Shown: positions 47,827-57,362, counted from the first letter of the stretch. The stretch is 64,000 nt of DNA from Rhizobium sullae (GCF_900169785.1 NZ_FWER01000015.1:85381-149380); one strand, 5' to 3'. A program made the numbers and translations. The notes: generated by a model not told the origin, from the letters alone.

Positions 47827-49403
47827 TCCGCTGCCGGTGCGAGGGTTTCGGAAATGAGGGCGGCGCCCGGCTCGTCATCCGGTTCCGGGCCTTGCCTGAT
47901 CGCCTTTAGCATCAGGCTCATTTCGACGACGATCAGCGTCGTATAAAGTGCGGCAAAACCGATGATGGTGATGAGCACCGTGCTTGCCCCCAGGCTGGAG
48001 ACCGCCATCGCCGTCGGCAATACCCCTTCGATGACCCAGGGCTGGCGGCCGATCTCGGCGACGATCCAGCCTGCCTCGATGGCAATCCAGGGAAGCGGTA
48101 TGGCAAAGACGGCGATCTTCAAGAGCAACGGATATTTGTCGAGATGGCGGCGGGCCGACAGCCAGAAGAAGACTGCCGTCAGGACGATGAAGAACATGCC
48201 GAGCCCGACCATGATGCGGAACGACCAGAAAAGCGTCGGCACATGCGGGATCGTGTCCCGTGCAGCCTGGGCGATCTGTTCTTCCGTTGCCTGACGGGGG
48301 TCGTCGACGTAGCGCTTCAATAAAAGTGCATAGCCGAGTTGGTGGCCGAGATCCTCGAAGGAGGTGCGAACCTCCTGCGCGATGCCGTCCGGCGTCGGGG
48401 CCGAGCGGATTTGCATCAGCGCATCGTAAGCCTTGATGCCATCGCGGATACGGGTTTCGGCCTGCTTCTCCAGCTTGTCGATGCCCGGAATTTCGGTCGT
48501 CAGCGAGCGCGTGCCGATCAGGCCCATGACCCACGGGATATGGATGGCAAAATGCGTTTCGCGGGTTTGCTGATCCGGAAAGCCGAAGGCCGTGAAGGCT
48601 GCCGGCGCCGGTTCCGTCTCCCACATCGCCTCGATTGCCGCGAGCTTCATCTTCTGGTTTTCCGTCGCAAGATAACCGCTCTCGTCCCCGAGCACGACCA
48701 CCGAGAGAGCCGAGGCAAGGCCGAAGGAGGCGGCAACCGTCATCGAGCGCTTGGCAAGCTCGATATGGCGGCCCTTCAAGATATACCAGGCCGAAACGCC
48801 GAGCACGAAGATCGAGGCACAGACATAACCGGCCGAGACCGTATGAACGAATTTCGCCTGCGCGACGGGATTGAAGACGACGTCGAAGAAGCTCACGATC
48901 TCCATGCGCATGGTCTGCGGATTGAGCGCCGAGCCGACCGGGTTCTGCATCCAGCCGTTGGCAATTAAAATCCACAGTGCCGAGAAGTTCGAGCCGAGCG
49001 CCACGGCCCAGGTTGCGACCAGATGCCCGACTTTCGAGAGCTTGTCCCAGCCGAAGAAGAAGAGGCCGACGAAGGTCGCTTCCAGGAAGAAGGCCATGAG
49101 CCCTTCGATTGCCAGGGGTGCGCCGAAGATGTCGCCGACATAATAGCTGTAATAGCTCCAGTTCATGCCGAACTGGAATTCCATGACGATGCCGGTAGCC
49201 ACGCCCAGTGCGAAGTTGATGCCGAAGAGCGTGCCCCAGAATTTCGTCATCTGCCGCCAGATCTGGCGGCCGGTCATCACATAGGTCGTCTCCATGATCG
49301 CGAGCAGCACCGACAGACCGAGCGTCAGCGGCACGAACAGGAAGTGGTAAAGTGCCGTCAGCGCGAATTGGAAGCGCGATAGCGCGACGATATCTAGTTC
49401 CAT
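47823..49403 (-). CDS. cydA: Cytochrome bd ubiquinol oxidase subunit I
   Basis: 526 residues, close to E. coli CydA (522). The heme ligand His19 is in ALYHFLFVPLTLG, His186-type ligand in AKFVHTVSAGYV near residue 185, and Met393-type region near RIMVGLGMFF. The Q-loop part is long (about 245-385), so it is of the long Q-loop kind seen in proteobacteria; GRQPWVIEGVLPT near the C terminus is conserved. It oxidises ubiquinol and reduces oxygen. It sits between cydC and cydB in one operon. Confidence 0.95.
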   Translation of the reverse strand: MELDIVALSRFQFALTALYHFLFVPLTLGLSVLLAIMETTYVMTGRQIWRQMTKFWGTLFGINFALGVATGIVMEFQFGMNWSYYSYYVGDIFGAPLAIEGLMAFFLEATFVGLFFFGWDKLSKVGHLVATWAVALGSNFSALWILIANGWMQNPVGSALNPQTMRMEIVSFFDVVFNPVAQAKFVHTVSAGYVCASIFVLGVSAWYILKGRHIELAKRSMTVAASFGLASALSVVVLGDESGYLATENQKMKLAAIEAMWETEPAPAAFTAFGFPDQQTRETHFAIHIPWVMGLIGTRSLTTEIPGIDKLEKQAETRIRDGIKAYDALMQIRSAPTPDGIAQEVRTSFEDLGHQLGYALLLKRYVDDPRQATEEQIAQAARDTIPHVPTLFWSFRIMVGLGMFFIVLTAVFFWLSARRHLDKYPLLLKIAVFAIPLPWIAIEAGWIVAEIGRQPWVIEGVLPTAMAVSSLGASTVLITIIGFAALYTTLIVVEMSLMLKAIRQGPEPDDEPGAALISETLAPAAE

Positions 49404-49479
49404 TGTCTTTCTCCCACGGTCCCACGGGATGTCGAGAATTCCACGGGCGCCGGCCGGCGTCCGCAGTTACGCACAGCAC

Positions 49480-51168
49480 TCAATCCGGCCTCAGCCGTTC
49501 GAGCGCGCTTTCGAACGCCGCCTCTCCGCGGCGCGAGATTTCGGTGATCCGGCCGCCTTCAATGATCGCGATCCGATCGGCGATCGCCGCCTCCCGGCGG
49601 GTATGGCTTGCAATGACGAGCGACCGGCCATGTGCCCTCGCCTTGAGACGGGCCATCACGTCACGTGCTGTTGCGCTGTCGAGACCTTCCGTCGGCTCAT
49701 CGAGCAGCCAAAGCGGCGTATCCCGAAGGAAGAGGCGCGCAAGCGCCAGACGGCGGGATTGGCCGCCCGACAGACCGAAACCGCCCTCGCCAAGAGGGGT
49801 CCTAAGACCTTTCGGTAGAGCATCGACATCTGAAAGCAGCCCCGCGGCGGCAAGCACTTCGCGCAGTTCCATTTCGGACGCCTGTGGCTTGGCAAGCCGC
49901 AAATTACCCTCGAGCGTATCCTGGAAGAGCTCGGTCCTTTGCGTCAGACGCGTCGCGTCCATGCATGCGGCAGTCCCGAAGCGGGGCTGGATTTCGCCCG
50001 CGAAAACCGACAGCAGGGTCGATTTTCCGGCACCACTCGGGCCGATCACGGCCAGAGTCTCACCCAGCTTCAATTCCAGGCTGATTGCATGCAGCGCATC
50101 TCTGGCGGAGCCATCATGCCTGACGCCTGCGGCCTGTAACGAAAGAGCCATGCCGGCTTCAGCCGCACGGCCTTTCGGCCGCAATGGCTCTTCAGCAAGG
50201 TGCGGACCGATACGCCTAGCGGCGACAAGGATCCGCCCGAGTTCCAAGGCGCCTCGCCGCAGGGCCGTGAAGGGTTCGACTGCTGCAAAGGCGATCAATA
50301 GCCCCAATGCGGCAACCGGCGCGGTGATCGCCTTTGCTTCAGTGAGTGCTGCCACCGCAAGAAGCGAGCCGGCGAGCAGGATCGCCGTGACGAGACCGAA
50401 GCTCAAGATGACACCTGTCTCGATCCGGTTCAGGTGACGATCGGCCTTGGCCGTGTAAGCATCGGCTGCGATGACGGCAGCGCATTGCGCTTGAATGCGC
50501 GATGCCATTAGGAGATCCGTCTGGCCGGCGGTCAAATCGATGGCGCGTGAGCGAAGCGCCTCGATGCCATAGGCGCGCCGGCGGGCAGGCCTTCGGGCAA
50601 GACAACCGGCAACGAGCGGAATACCGATGCCGGAGCAGATCAACAGCCCACCGACCGCGAGACCGAATGCTGGGTGCATGATGCCGAGCGTGATGACGGC
50701 GACAAGTGCAGCGCCTATCGCGGCAACAATCGGAACAAGAATTCTGAGGTAGAGCGAATCCAGAGCATCGATATCGGCCGTCAGGCGAAAAAGCAGTCTG
50801 GAGGGCCGACGGAGCAGATGGCGCGCTGCTCCTGGGCCAGCCCAGCCGCGAAAAAGCTTCTCGCGAAGTGCTGCCAGTATGCCCAGCGTTGCGTCATGCG
50901 TCGTTATCCGCTCGCCGTAACGCGCGACCGTGCGGCCGATCGCAAGCATGCGGATTGCAGCTGCTGGCGCAAAGACGTCGAAGGCGATCGCCGCCGCCGA
51001 TAGTCCGGCAATCGATGCGGCGGTGATGAACCAGCCCGACAGGCCGAGCAGGGCAAGGCCGGCGATAACCGTGACGGCCGAAAGCAAAGCACCGGTCAGC
51101 AGGCTGCGCGGTCTTTCAGCGAAGAAAAGCTCAAGGATCGGCGCAAGGGTCCGGAACTGGTTTCTCAT
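49480..51168 (-). CDS. cydC: ABC exporter subunit CydC, cytochrome bd assembly
   Basis: 562 residues: six-helix transmembrane domain (about 1-310) and ATPase domain (about 330-560) with Walker A GPSGAGKSTLL, signature LSGGQSRRLALAR and Walker B PLWLLDEPTEGLD. With CydD it forms the heterodimeric exporter of glutathione and cysteine into the periplasm, needed for assembly of cytochrome bd. Start overlaps the cydD stop (ATGA). It lies 76 bases upstream of cydA. A substrate role in heme handling has also been proposed for the family. Confidence 0.92.
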   Translation of the reverse strand: MRNQFRTLAPILELFFAERPRSLLTGALLSAVTVIAGLALLGLSGWFITAASIAGLSAAAIAFDVFAPAAAIRMLAIGRTVARYGERITTHDATLGILAALREKLFRGWAGPGAARHLLRRPSRLLFRLTADIDALDSLYLRILVPIVAAIGAALVAVITLGIMHPAFGLAVGGLLICSGIGIPLVAGCLARRPARRRAYGIEALRSRAIDLTAGQTDLLMASRIQAQCAAVIAADAYTAKADRHLNRIETGVILSFGLVTAILLAGSLLAVAALTEAKAITAPVAALGLLIAFAAVEPFTALRRGALELGRILVAARRIGPHLAEEPLRPKGRAAEAGMALSLQAAGVRHDGSARDALHAISLELKLGETLAVIGPSGAGKSTLLSVFAGEIQPRFGTAACMDATRLTQRTELFQDTLEGNLRLAKPQASEMELREVLAAAGLLSDVDALPKGLRTPLGEGGFGLSGGQSRRLALARLFLRDTPLWLLDEPTEGLDSATARDVMARLKARAHGRSLVIASHTRREAAIADRIAIIEGGRITEISRRGEAAFESALERLRPD

Positions 51169-52865
51169 TCAGCCGCCTCTTGTAAGAACTGTGTGCCGAT
51201 GGCGATCCTGCGGCCCATGCGTGCCGCAAAACGCGGGTCATGTGTCGCGACAATGAGCGTCCGGCCCCTGGCAAGCGTAAGCAAGCTCTCCGTGATCTCC
51301 GCTGCGGTCACCGCGTCGAGATGTGCCGTCGGCTCGTCCGCCAGGATGATGCGAATGTCGGGATTGGCGGCCGCCCGTGCGATCGCAAGCCGCAACGCCT
51401 CGCCGCCCGAAAGGCCGGTACCGCTTTCGCCGAGCGGCCGCTTGCCATAGGCAGCCGCGACGCCGTCCAGCCTGGCAAGCGCCAAAGCCTCGTGCAGAAT
51501 GCCGCGATGCCTGCCCAGCAAGACATTGCCGGCCAAGCTTCCGGCAAATATATGTGGCGCCTGCCCGATCCAGGCCATGGCCCTGCGCGCGCCCGCATCG
51601 ACAGGCCGGCCGCCGATCAGGACTTGACCCGTCAGAGGTGGTGCCAGACCGGCGATCAGCGCAAGCAGCGTGGATTTTCCCGCACCGCTCGCACCGGCAA
51701 GCGCGACATGCTCGCCCTCTGTGAAAAGACAGTTGAAGCCGGCAAGCGCGAAGGGCCGCGAGCGATCGTAACGGAAGCTGACGTCGTTGAACTCAATGTC
51801 GAACCGATAAGTGCGCGGCGCCGAGCCGGCCGTCTCCAACTCGACGATCTCCATGCCGCAATCGGAAAGGCTATCAAGCGCCTTAACTGCCGCTTCTCCG
51901 GCGGCGCGGTCGTGCCAAACTGAGGAAAGTTCGCGCAAGGGCTCGAAAAAGGCGGGCGCAAGCAGGAGAATGAAAAGACCTTCGGTCAAGCTGAGCTTTC
52001 CCGACCATGTTCCGAAGCGGAGTTCGCCGAGAAGACTGAAGCCCACATAGACCGCGACCATTGCAACGCCGAGCGCTGCAAAGAGCTCCAGCACGGCTGA
52101 GGAGAGAAAGGCGATTTTCAGCACCGCCAAGGTGCGTGTCTTGAGGTCCTCTGCATCTGCCCGCAGCCGCGTGGCAGTCAGCCCGACCGCATCAAGCGAG
52201 CGGATCGTGGCCAGTCCGCGGAGCCGATCGAGAAGAAATGCGTTGAGGCTGCCTGTTGCGGCGAGCTGCTTTTCGCTCGCTGCCTGCGCCCGCCAGCCGA
52301 TGAGCGCCATGAAAAGTGGAATAAGCGGCATTGCGATGAACAGCGCAAGTGCCGCGACCCAGGAGATCGGCAAGATGCAGATGAGGATGATGGGAGGAAT
52401 GGCGCTCGCTTTGAAGCGAGCCGGCAGGAAGCGCGAAAGGTAGGGAACGATCAGCTCCGCCTGCTCGCCGAGAATGCTCGCAACCCGCCCGGAAGCAGGA
52501 CGCGTGCCGTCGATCGGCGATCGCCGGGCAAGCGCTGCAACGGCAATCTGTCTCCTCAAACCCAGTTCAGTGCGCGCCCTGTCGAAGGCGATCTGGCCGC
52601 CAGCCGCGTCAAGCAGCGCCTTTGCAATGCCGAGTACCAAGACAAAAAAGGCGGGCCAAAGGACATCGCGAAGACCGCCGCCATCCGCAGTGCGGCCGAC
52701 GGCGTAAGCAAGTAGACCAGCTTGCGGGATCCACAAGAGGGCGGCAGCGGTTTGAACCGTAGCGGCATGACGAAGACGTGAAGGCTTGGACGAAAGCACC
52801 GGCGAGCCAATCGCTGGCGCTCCGGCTGCGCGCGCTTTTTCCTCGTCGAAGAAAGCACTCCCCAT
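51165..52865 (-). CDS. cydD: ABC exporter subunit CydD, cytochrome bd assembly
   Basis: 566 residues from the ATG at 52865 (MGSAFFDEEK); a longer frame goes up to 52988 inside the regulator gene and is not credible. The transmembrane domain covers about 40-330. The ATPase has Walker A GASGAGKSTLLALIAG, signature LSGGEALRLAIARA and Walker B IILADEPTAHLD. It pairs with CydC. The start is only 5 bases after the regulator stop, so the whole cyd cluster follows one promoter. Confidence 0.92.
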   Translation of the reverse strand: MGSAFFDEEKARAAGAPAIGSPVLSSKPSRLRHAATVQTAAALLWIPQAGLLAYAVGRTADGGGLRDVLWPAFFVLVLGIAKALLDAAGGQIAFDRARTELGLRRQIAVAALARRSPIDGTRPASGRVASILGEQAELIVPYLSRFLPARFKASAIPPIILICILPISWVAALALFIAMPLIPLFMALIGWRAQAASEKQLAATGSLNAFLLDRLRGLATIRSLDAVGLTATRLRADAEDLKTRTLAVLKIAFLSSAVLELFAALGVAMVAVYVGFSLLGELRFGTWSGKLSLTEGLFILLLAPAFFEPLRELSSVWHDRAAGEAAVKALDSLSDCGMEIVELETAGSAPRTYRFDIEFNDVSFRYDRSRPFALAGFNCLFTEGEHVALAGASGAGKSTLLALIAGLAPPLTGQVLIGGRPVDAGARRAMAWIGQAPHIFAGSLAGNVLLGRHRGILHEALALARLDGVAAAYGKRPLGESGTGLSGGEALRLAIARAAANPDIRIILADEPTAHLDAVTAAEITESLLTLARGRTLIVATHDPRFAARMGRRIAIGTQFLQEAAE

Positions 52866-52869
52866 AGCG

Positions 52870-53442
52870 CTAGCTCTTGTTCGCAGGCCGACGCCCGCGG
52901 CCGAGCGATACCACCCGGTCCTTGGCTTCCAGAAGCTTCGTAACCTTTGCTCCCAAAGAGAGTAGCGTTGCGAGGCGCTCTGTTTCAAGTTGTTTTACGT
53001 CCTCATACCAATGTGTCAGTTGCTCGATCAAGCCGTGCATTTCGCTCATCCGCTGCTGGGCGAAGCGTTCGGCTTCGCTGGCAGGCCTTTGCATGAGGAT
53101 TTCGCGCAAAACCGAAAGGGTGGGATCCACTTCGCGCTTCTTCCGTTCTTCGGCGAGCGTGCGCAGGATGAGCCAGACATCGTCAGGCGTGGTGAAGAAA
53201 TCCCTGCGGTCGTCGGGCTTGTGTTTCAAAAGCACGAGGTTCCAGGCCTGCAGTTCGCGCAGGCTCATCGACACGTTGGAACGCGAGATGCCGAGCGCGT
53301 CGACGATCTCTTCGGCGCAGAGCGGCGACGGCGCGACATAAAGAAGCGCATAGATCTGGCCGACCGTGCGATTGATGCCCCAACGCGAGCCCATCTCACC
53401 GAAATGCAGAACGAAGGATTGAACGAGCGGCGGAAGGTTCAT
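52870..53442 (-). CDS. GbsR/MarR-family transcriptional regulator of the cyd operon
   Basis: 190 residues from the ATG at 53442. GbsR-like features: FVLHFGEMGSRWGINRTVGQIYALLYV near the N terminus, followed by the winged helix LCAEEIVDALGISRSNVSMSLRELQAWNLV and a hinge KHKPDDRRDFFTTPDD. The C-terminal half is a long helix with ERFAQQRMSEMHGLIEQL. It is the first gene of the cyd operon and has a perfect inverted repeat over its own promoter, so it probably represses itself and cydDCABX. The signal it senses is unknown. Confidence 0.82.
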   Translation of the reverse strand: MNLPPLVQSFVLHFGEMGSRWGINRTVGQIYALLYVAPSPLCAEEIVDALGISRSNVSMSLRELQAWNLVLLKHKPDDRRDFFTTPDDVWLILRTLAEERKKREVDPTLSVLREILMQRPASEAERFAQQRMSEMHGLIEQLTHWYEDVKQLETERLATLLSLGAKVTKLLEAKDRVVSLGRGRRPANKS

Positions 53443-53461
53443 GCCAATTTCCGTTGTTCCT

Positions 53462-53487
53462 GTGATTTCAGAAATTACTGAAATCAC
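53462..53487 (-). promoter_or_regulatory. Operator of the cyd operon regulator
   Basis: GTGATTTCAG (53462-53471) and CTGAAATCAC (53478-53487) form a perfect 10-base inverted repeat with a 6-base centre. It overlaps the -10 box by two bases and ends 20 bases upstream of the regulator start, ideal for autorepression by a dimeric MarR-type protein. Confidence 0.65.
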
Positions 53488-53513
53488 TATACGCTCGTTT
53501 CCGTCTTTCTCAA
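53486..53513 (-). promoter_or_regulatory. Promoter of the regulator-cydDCABX operon
   Basis: On the minus strand TTGAGA (53513-53508) is followed after 16 bases by TATAGT (53491-53486), both close to sigma-70 consensus. The operator starts within the -10 box. No FNR/FixK-type site was found nearby. Confidence 0.6.
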
Positions 53514-54206
53514 TCGAGCAAACCGGGCTGCGGCAATTTGGTTGCAGGCCTGGAAATCAATTCAGACAGTGATGTTCACAGCAAGGATCTGATCTGAGCG
53601 TCGCAAGGATACCGAGCATCCTTTCCGGCAACGAATCCGTATGACACGACCTACGGTCGCTTGGTTTGCGAGATCCATTGCCCAACCCGATCGGCAGGTT
53701 CCGATGCCATCAGGACCCCCATGCGGTCGCTGCCGCCGCGGCGATGGCCTGAAGCCACGGTGGCCGCGCACCGCAAGAAACTCGCCGTGTTACTGTAACC
53801 TACATGGTGTCGGTCGGATTCTGTGTCATATTCATGACGACTGCGCGACGTGCGGGCCCCCTCACATTGCCTGTCCGGGAGCGAAGGAATGGAATACGAC
53901 ACGGAGTCACCAAGCGCAGGTTTTCCGAGCAGGCGCTGGAGATCGACGCGCTTGCCTCCCGCAATGAAGATTCGGAGAACCGTACAACGACTTTTCCATT
54001 GCGGACCATCTCGTGCGAGAGTGGGAGTCGTCTACGGCTCCGGAGCGAGACGGACGTTACGCCGAGGCGCTCGAACTCAAAGATGGCCTCGGCAAAGAGA
54101 TCCGCACCATGCTGCATCTTGCCAAGGTCGTGCCATTCTGTGTCGCCGTTGAACGCGCGATCGCCGAATCGTCGCAGCACTGCCGCGGCTACAGAAAAGG
54201 AATAAC
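53514..54206. other. Intergenic with a possible decayed coding stretch
   Basis: About 690 bases without a supported gene. From about 53962 to 54219 on the plus strand one frame reads as plausible protein (YNDFSIADHLVREWESS, then ALELKDGLGKEIRTMLHLAK) but begins after a stop, has no good start and runs into the next gene. Upstream frames look random. It may be the tail of a lost gene. Confidence 0.35.
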
Positions 54207-55223
54207 ATGCCTCGACTGATGGCGCTCATCCTCAACTTCGCGGTCGCCGTAATCATGGCGGCTTTGACAGCCTGGTGTTCACTGGCCCTCTGGTATCGCC
54301 TGCCCCTGCCTGATGCCGGGCGGGCAATTGGCGCTGGCGTCTTCCTCGTCTTCGGTCTCTTTACTGTAGCGGCGCTTGCCAGCCGGCTGCGCATGAGAGC
54401 CATCCTTTCGTTCGCTGTCGTGTTCGCCCCGGTTCTCTTCTGGTGGAACTCGATCAAGCCGGAAGCGAACGCTGCATGGGCACCAGATGTCGCCCGGCAG
54501 GTCACGGGTCGTGTCGACGGAAATTCGCTGACCTTGACTGATGTCCGGGACTTCGGCTGGCGAAGCAATTCCGACTTCACGGAGCGCTGGACGACACGAA
54601 CCTACGATGTCAGCAAGGTGAAGACCGTCGACCTGTTCATGTCATACTGGGCGGGGCCGAAGATCGCACATGTCATCTTCAGCTTCGGCTTCGAAGGCGG
54701 CGAGCAGCTCGCCTGGTCGATCGAGGTACGCCACAAGGTCGGTGGGGCGTTTTCTCCCCTTGCCGATCTCTTCAAGAACGACCCACTTGTAATCCTTGCC
54801 GCGGACGAACGTGACGTTGTCGGCGTCCGCTCCAATGTGCGGGGCGAGGACGTGCAAATCTATCGGCTGAGAGCCAGTCCCGAGCAGGCACGAAATCTGC
54901 TTCTCGAATACGTCGCCGGGGCCAACGCCCTTGCCCAGACTCCGCAGTTCTACAACTCGATCACGACGAACTGCACGACGACCGTCGCCAAGCTGATGCG
55001 TGTCGCCGGAGACAAGGTGCCGTTCGACTGGCGGCTGATCCTCAACGGTTATCTTCCCGACTACGCCTATGACCGAGGAGCCATCGACACGTCGATGCCG
55101 CTCGCCCGATTGCGAGAAATTTCGAAAATCGACGAGCGGGCGCGGGCGGATGGATTATCGCCCAACTTCTCGAAGGCAATCCGTCTCGGCGTGCCCGCCC
55201 CGGCCGCCGTCGCTACGCCGTAA
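54207..55223 (+). CDS. DUF4105-family membrane protein
   Basis: 338 residues from the ATG at 54207, with AAGGA at 6 bases. Three N-terminal helices (ALILNFAVAVIMAALTAW, AIGAGVFLVFGLFTVAALA, ILSFAVVFAPVLFWW), then a large extracytoplasmic part. Blocks of DUF4105 are visible: TYDVSKVKTVDLFMSYWAGPKIAHV-type region (quoted in part), FEGGEQLAWSIEVR, and FYNSITTNCTTTVAKLMR near 250, whose NCTT pattern is the family hallmark and suggests a papain-like or NlpC-like enzyme site. Function is not known. It begins a plus-strand run of odd genes before the cob cluster. Confidence 0.8.
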   Translation: MPRLMALILNFAVAVIMAALTAWCSLALWYRLPLPDAGRAIGAGVFLVFGLFTVAALASRLRMRAILSFAVVFAPVLFWWNSIKPEANAAWAPDVARQVTGRVDGNSLTLTDVRDFGWRSNSDFTERWTTRTYDVSKVKTVDLFMSYWAGPKIAHVIFSFGFEGGEQLAWSIEVRHKVGGAFSPLADLFKNDPLVILAADERDVVGVRSNVRGEDVQIYRLRASPEQARNLLLEYVAGANALAQTPQFYNSITTNCTTTVAKLMRVAGDKVPFDWRLILNGYLPDYAYDRGAIDTSMPLARLREISKIDERARADGLSPNFSKAIRLGVPAPAAVATP

Positions 55224-55326
55224 CCACCAGTAACATGCTGAGGAAATCGCGATGATTGAGGCATGGTGCACCCTCTCAGGAATTCGCTAGGTGAAGTTTC
55301 ACCTGCGCCCTTAAGCAGGACGGAAC

Positions 55327-55527
55327 GTGAAGCTCATTAAGCACTTTCAGAACGTCACCACGGCTACGGACCTCCTGATGATGGTGGCCGCACCAATGCT
55401 CGCTCCGACCCGGGCCGAAGCCCCCCGTGCATCGCAGGCGCGGCCTCCCTCGCCGGAACGCCGCCGCAGTCTGGCATGTACCGACAGCACCGAGAACACG
55501 GGTTTCTGTGACGTCTGGCCGCGATAA
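55327..55527 (+). CDS. Possible small exported protein
   Basis: 66 residues from the GTG at 55327, with GGA about 7 bases upstream. A hydrophobic stretch LLMMVAAPMLAP followed by TRAEA could be a signal peptide with AxA cleavage, then a Pro/Arg-rich tail with two Cys. No family recognised. The long gap 55224-55778 shows nothing else; this frame may be real or chance. Confidence 0.3.
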   Translation: MKLIKHFQNVTTATDLLMMVAAPMLAPTRAEAPRASQARPPSPERRRSLACTDSTENTGFCDVWPR

Positions 55528-55778
55528 CGTGCTATGAAATTTGAGGACGGACGACGACAGCTTTAGACAGACAACCGCAGACAGGGTCAGTGCGACACAC
55601 AAGCAGGTGGAAGACTATGCCTCGCGCCGTCTCATGGGCAGAAGCACCACGTAAATGATTGAGAAGATCCTCGCCCCCTGATATGGCGACGGAACATGTC
55701 ACGCGAACAGCACAAGTGTCTGTCGCATCCACAAACTACTGCCTGATTTCGGGAATGTGACTGCGAGCCGACGTCGGA

Positions 55779-56381
55779 ATGCTAATGGGGGATGACTTGC
55801 GCTTGTTTAACTCGTTGACTGCTGGTCGTATTCGGCGACTTCTTCCATGCCTTGCGCAGATCGAGGACATGGGCGACCCGCACCCGCAGTTCACTCTGTT
55901 CGTCTCCCGTGACGACAAGGCGCTCGCTTTCTCGCGACGGGTCTGGGGCAACATTCCGCGCCTCGGGTCGATCGATCCCGAAACCGCGCCGTACAAGGCG
56001 GAGCTTGCCGACTACAAGATTTCGGAGATCGACCTCACCAAGATCAAGGTCAGCGACGATCGCAATCACAGCAAGTTCGCGGAATCCCCGGAAGTCGCCC
56101 AGCTCATCGGCGCGCGGCTGTCCGAAGGGCAGACGCTGACCGACAGCCGGGTCGGTCTCGGCGACACCATCCTTGCCGGAACAACCGAGGTGGCCGCTGC
56201 CGCCGGAAGTGCCGCGGGCCTCGTACTGACCGCCCCCGTCGCGGTGTTTGACGCCGATACTCGCGGCAACTACGCCAATCATGTCGGCGGCCTGACCGGA
56301 CAAGTCAGCGGAAGGCAGAAGGTTGCGGTCAAGAATTGCGCGGCGATGCCGACCGCCCCGACGTGCCTGACGCAGAGATAG
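55779..56381 (+). pseudogene. DUF900 alpha/beta hydrolase, N-terminally truncated
   Basis: The readable protein contains the C-terminal part of the DUF900 family: PHPQFTLFVSRDDKALAFSRRV, RLGSIDPETAPYKAEL, SEIDLTKIKVSDDRNHSKFAESP with the catalytic-type Asp-His region, and EVAQLIGARLSEGQTL, then a Gly/Ala-rich tail. Intact members have about 150 more residues before this, including the nucleophile Ser motif G-x-S-x-G, which is absent here. The first 25 residues do not fit the family. So it is a 5'-truncated relic, perhaps still translated. Confidence 0.6.
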
Positions 56382-56395
56382 CAGGAGGCGCCCGT

Positions 56396-57157
56396 TTGAG
56401 TTCGATCGCCCTTGGCACGCTTGTCTTCATCTGCCTGTTCGGGGCATCGCTCATCGGCATCCTTGTCCGTAACCGCCTGCCAGCCCATCACCTGGATGCC
56501 GAATCCAAGGACGTGATCCGCTTGTCGACGGCGGTCGTCGGCACGTTGTCTGCCCTTGCCCTCGGGCTGCTGATCGCGTCCGCGAACACCGTCTACAACA
56601 ACGCCGAAGCCGAACTGCGGACCTCGGTTGCCCGCTTGCTGCTGCTTGACCGGGTAATGGCGCAGTACGGCCCAGAGACGGCGGATGCACGCAGCCGGCT
56701 GCATCGTCTAGTCGAGAACAGACTTGTTCAGGGGTGGGGCACCGCGGCCGAGCAGGCGGGAATCGAACCGTATGATGAAAACCAAGGCATCGAGCCTGTA
56801 CAGGGTGAACTTCGCAACCTCGTTCCGGCGACCGAGCCGCAGCGACTGCTTCAGGCTCGCGCCCTCGAGATCAGCGGCCTCTTGGCCGAAGCCCACTGGA
56901 TGCTCGTCGAAAGCAGTTCGGAAGGGTTGCCGACCGCGTTTCTCGTCATCCTTGTCTTTTGGCTCGCGTGGCTGTTCCTGACCTTCGGGCTCCAGGCTCC
57001 GGCCAATCCGACCGTGATCGGCGTCATGCTGGTCTGCTCGCTGTCGGTCGCAGCAGCGGTCTTCCTTGTCATCGACATGGCGCATCCGTATCTCGGTGTC
57101 ATCCACGTCTCGGACGGGCCGCTGCGGGCTGCCCTTGGGCACATTGCCTCTCGATAG
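56396..57157 (+). CDS. DUF4239 (bestrophin-like) membrane protein
   Basis: 253 residues from a TTG start at 56396, chosen because AGGAGG precedes it by 6 bases; a GTG at 56336 in frame would overlap the relic upstream. Helix 1 is SIALGTLVFICLFGASLIGILV, helix 2 STAVVGTLSALALGLLIASA, then the cytoplasmic NNAEAELRTSVARLLLLDRVMAQYG, and two C-terminal helices (FLVILVFWLAWLFLTFGL, IGVMLVCSLSVAAAVFLVIDM). This matches the DUF4239 pattern. Function unknown; an ion channel role is suggested only by fold similarity. Confidence 0.75.
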   Translation: MSSIALGTLVFICLFGASLIGILVRNRLPAHHLDAESKDVIRLSTAVVGTLSALALGLLIASANTVYNNAEAELRTSVARLLLLDRVMAQYGPETADARSRLHRLVENRLVQGWGTAAEQAGIEPYDENQGIEPVQGELRNLVPATEPQRLLQARALEISGLLAEAHWMLVESSSEGLPTAFLVILVFWLAWLFLTFGLQAPANPTVIGVMLVCSLSVAAAVFLVIDMAHPYLGVIHVSDGPLRAALGHIASR

Positions 57158-57362
57158 TTACGAGGGGCGGACCGGGTCAGCTCCTCGCGTCCGGTTCAGC
57201 CTTCATTGCTGACCGGAGAATATCTGTGGCCAACTGAGGCAAGCGCTTGGGGTGTCATTTCGCGCAGTACCGGAACCGGCCCCTGAGTGTAAGAGCGATG
57301 TTGCAGGGTTTGCCGCCCGTGTTTAAGACAGTCCGGCAATTCTACCATTCGGGATCGTCATC

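Noticed and set aside
53443..53600. FNR/FixK site controlling the cyd operon
   Set aside because: No TTGAT-N4-ATCAA-like dyad near the promoter; only the regulator operator is evident.
53804..54205. 133-codon plus-strand frame before the DUF4105 gene
   Set aside because: Composition is Ser/Arg-rich and a different frame in the same DNA reads better as protein; no ribosome site.
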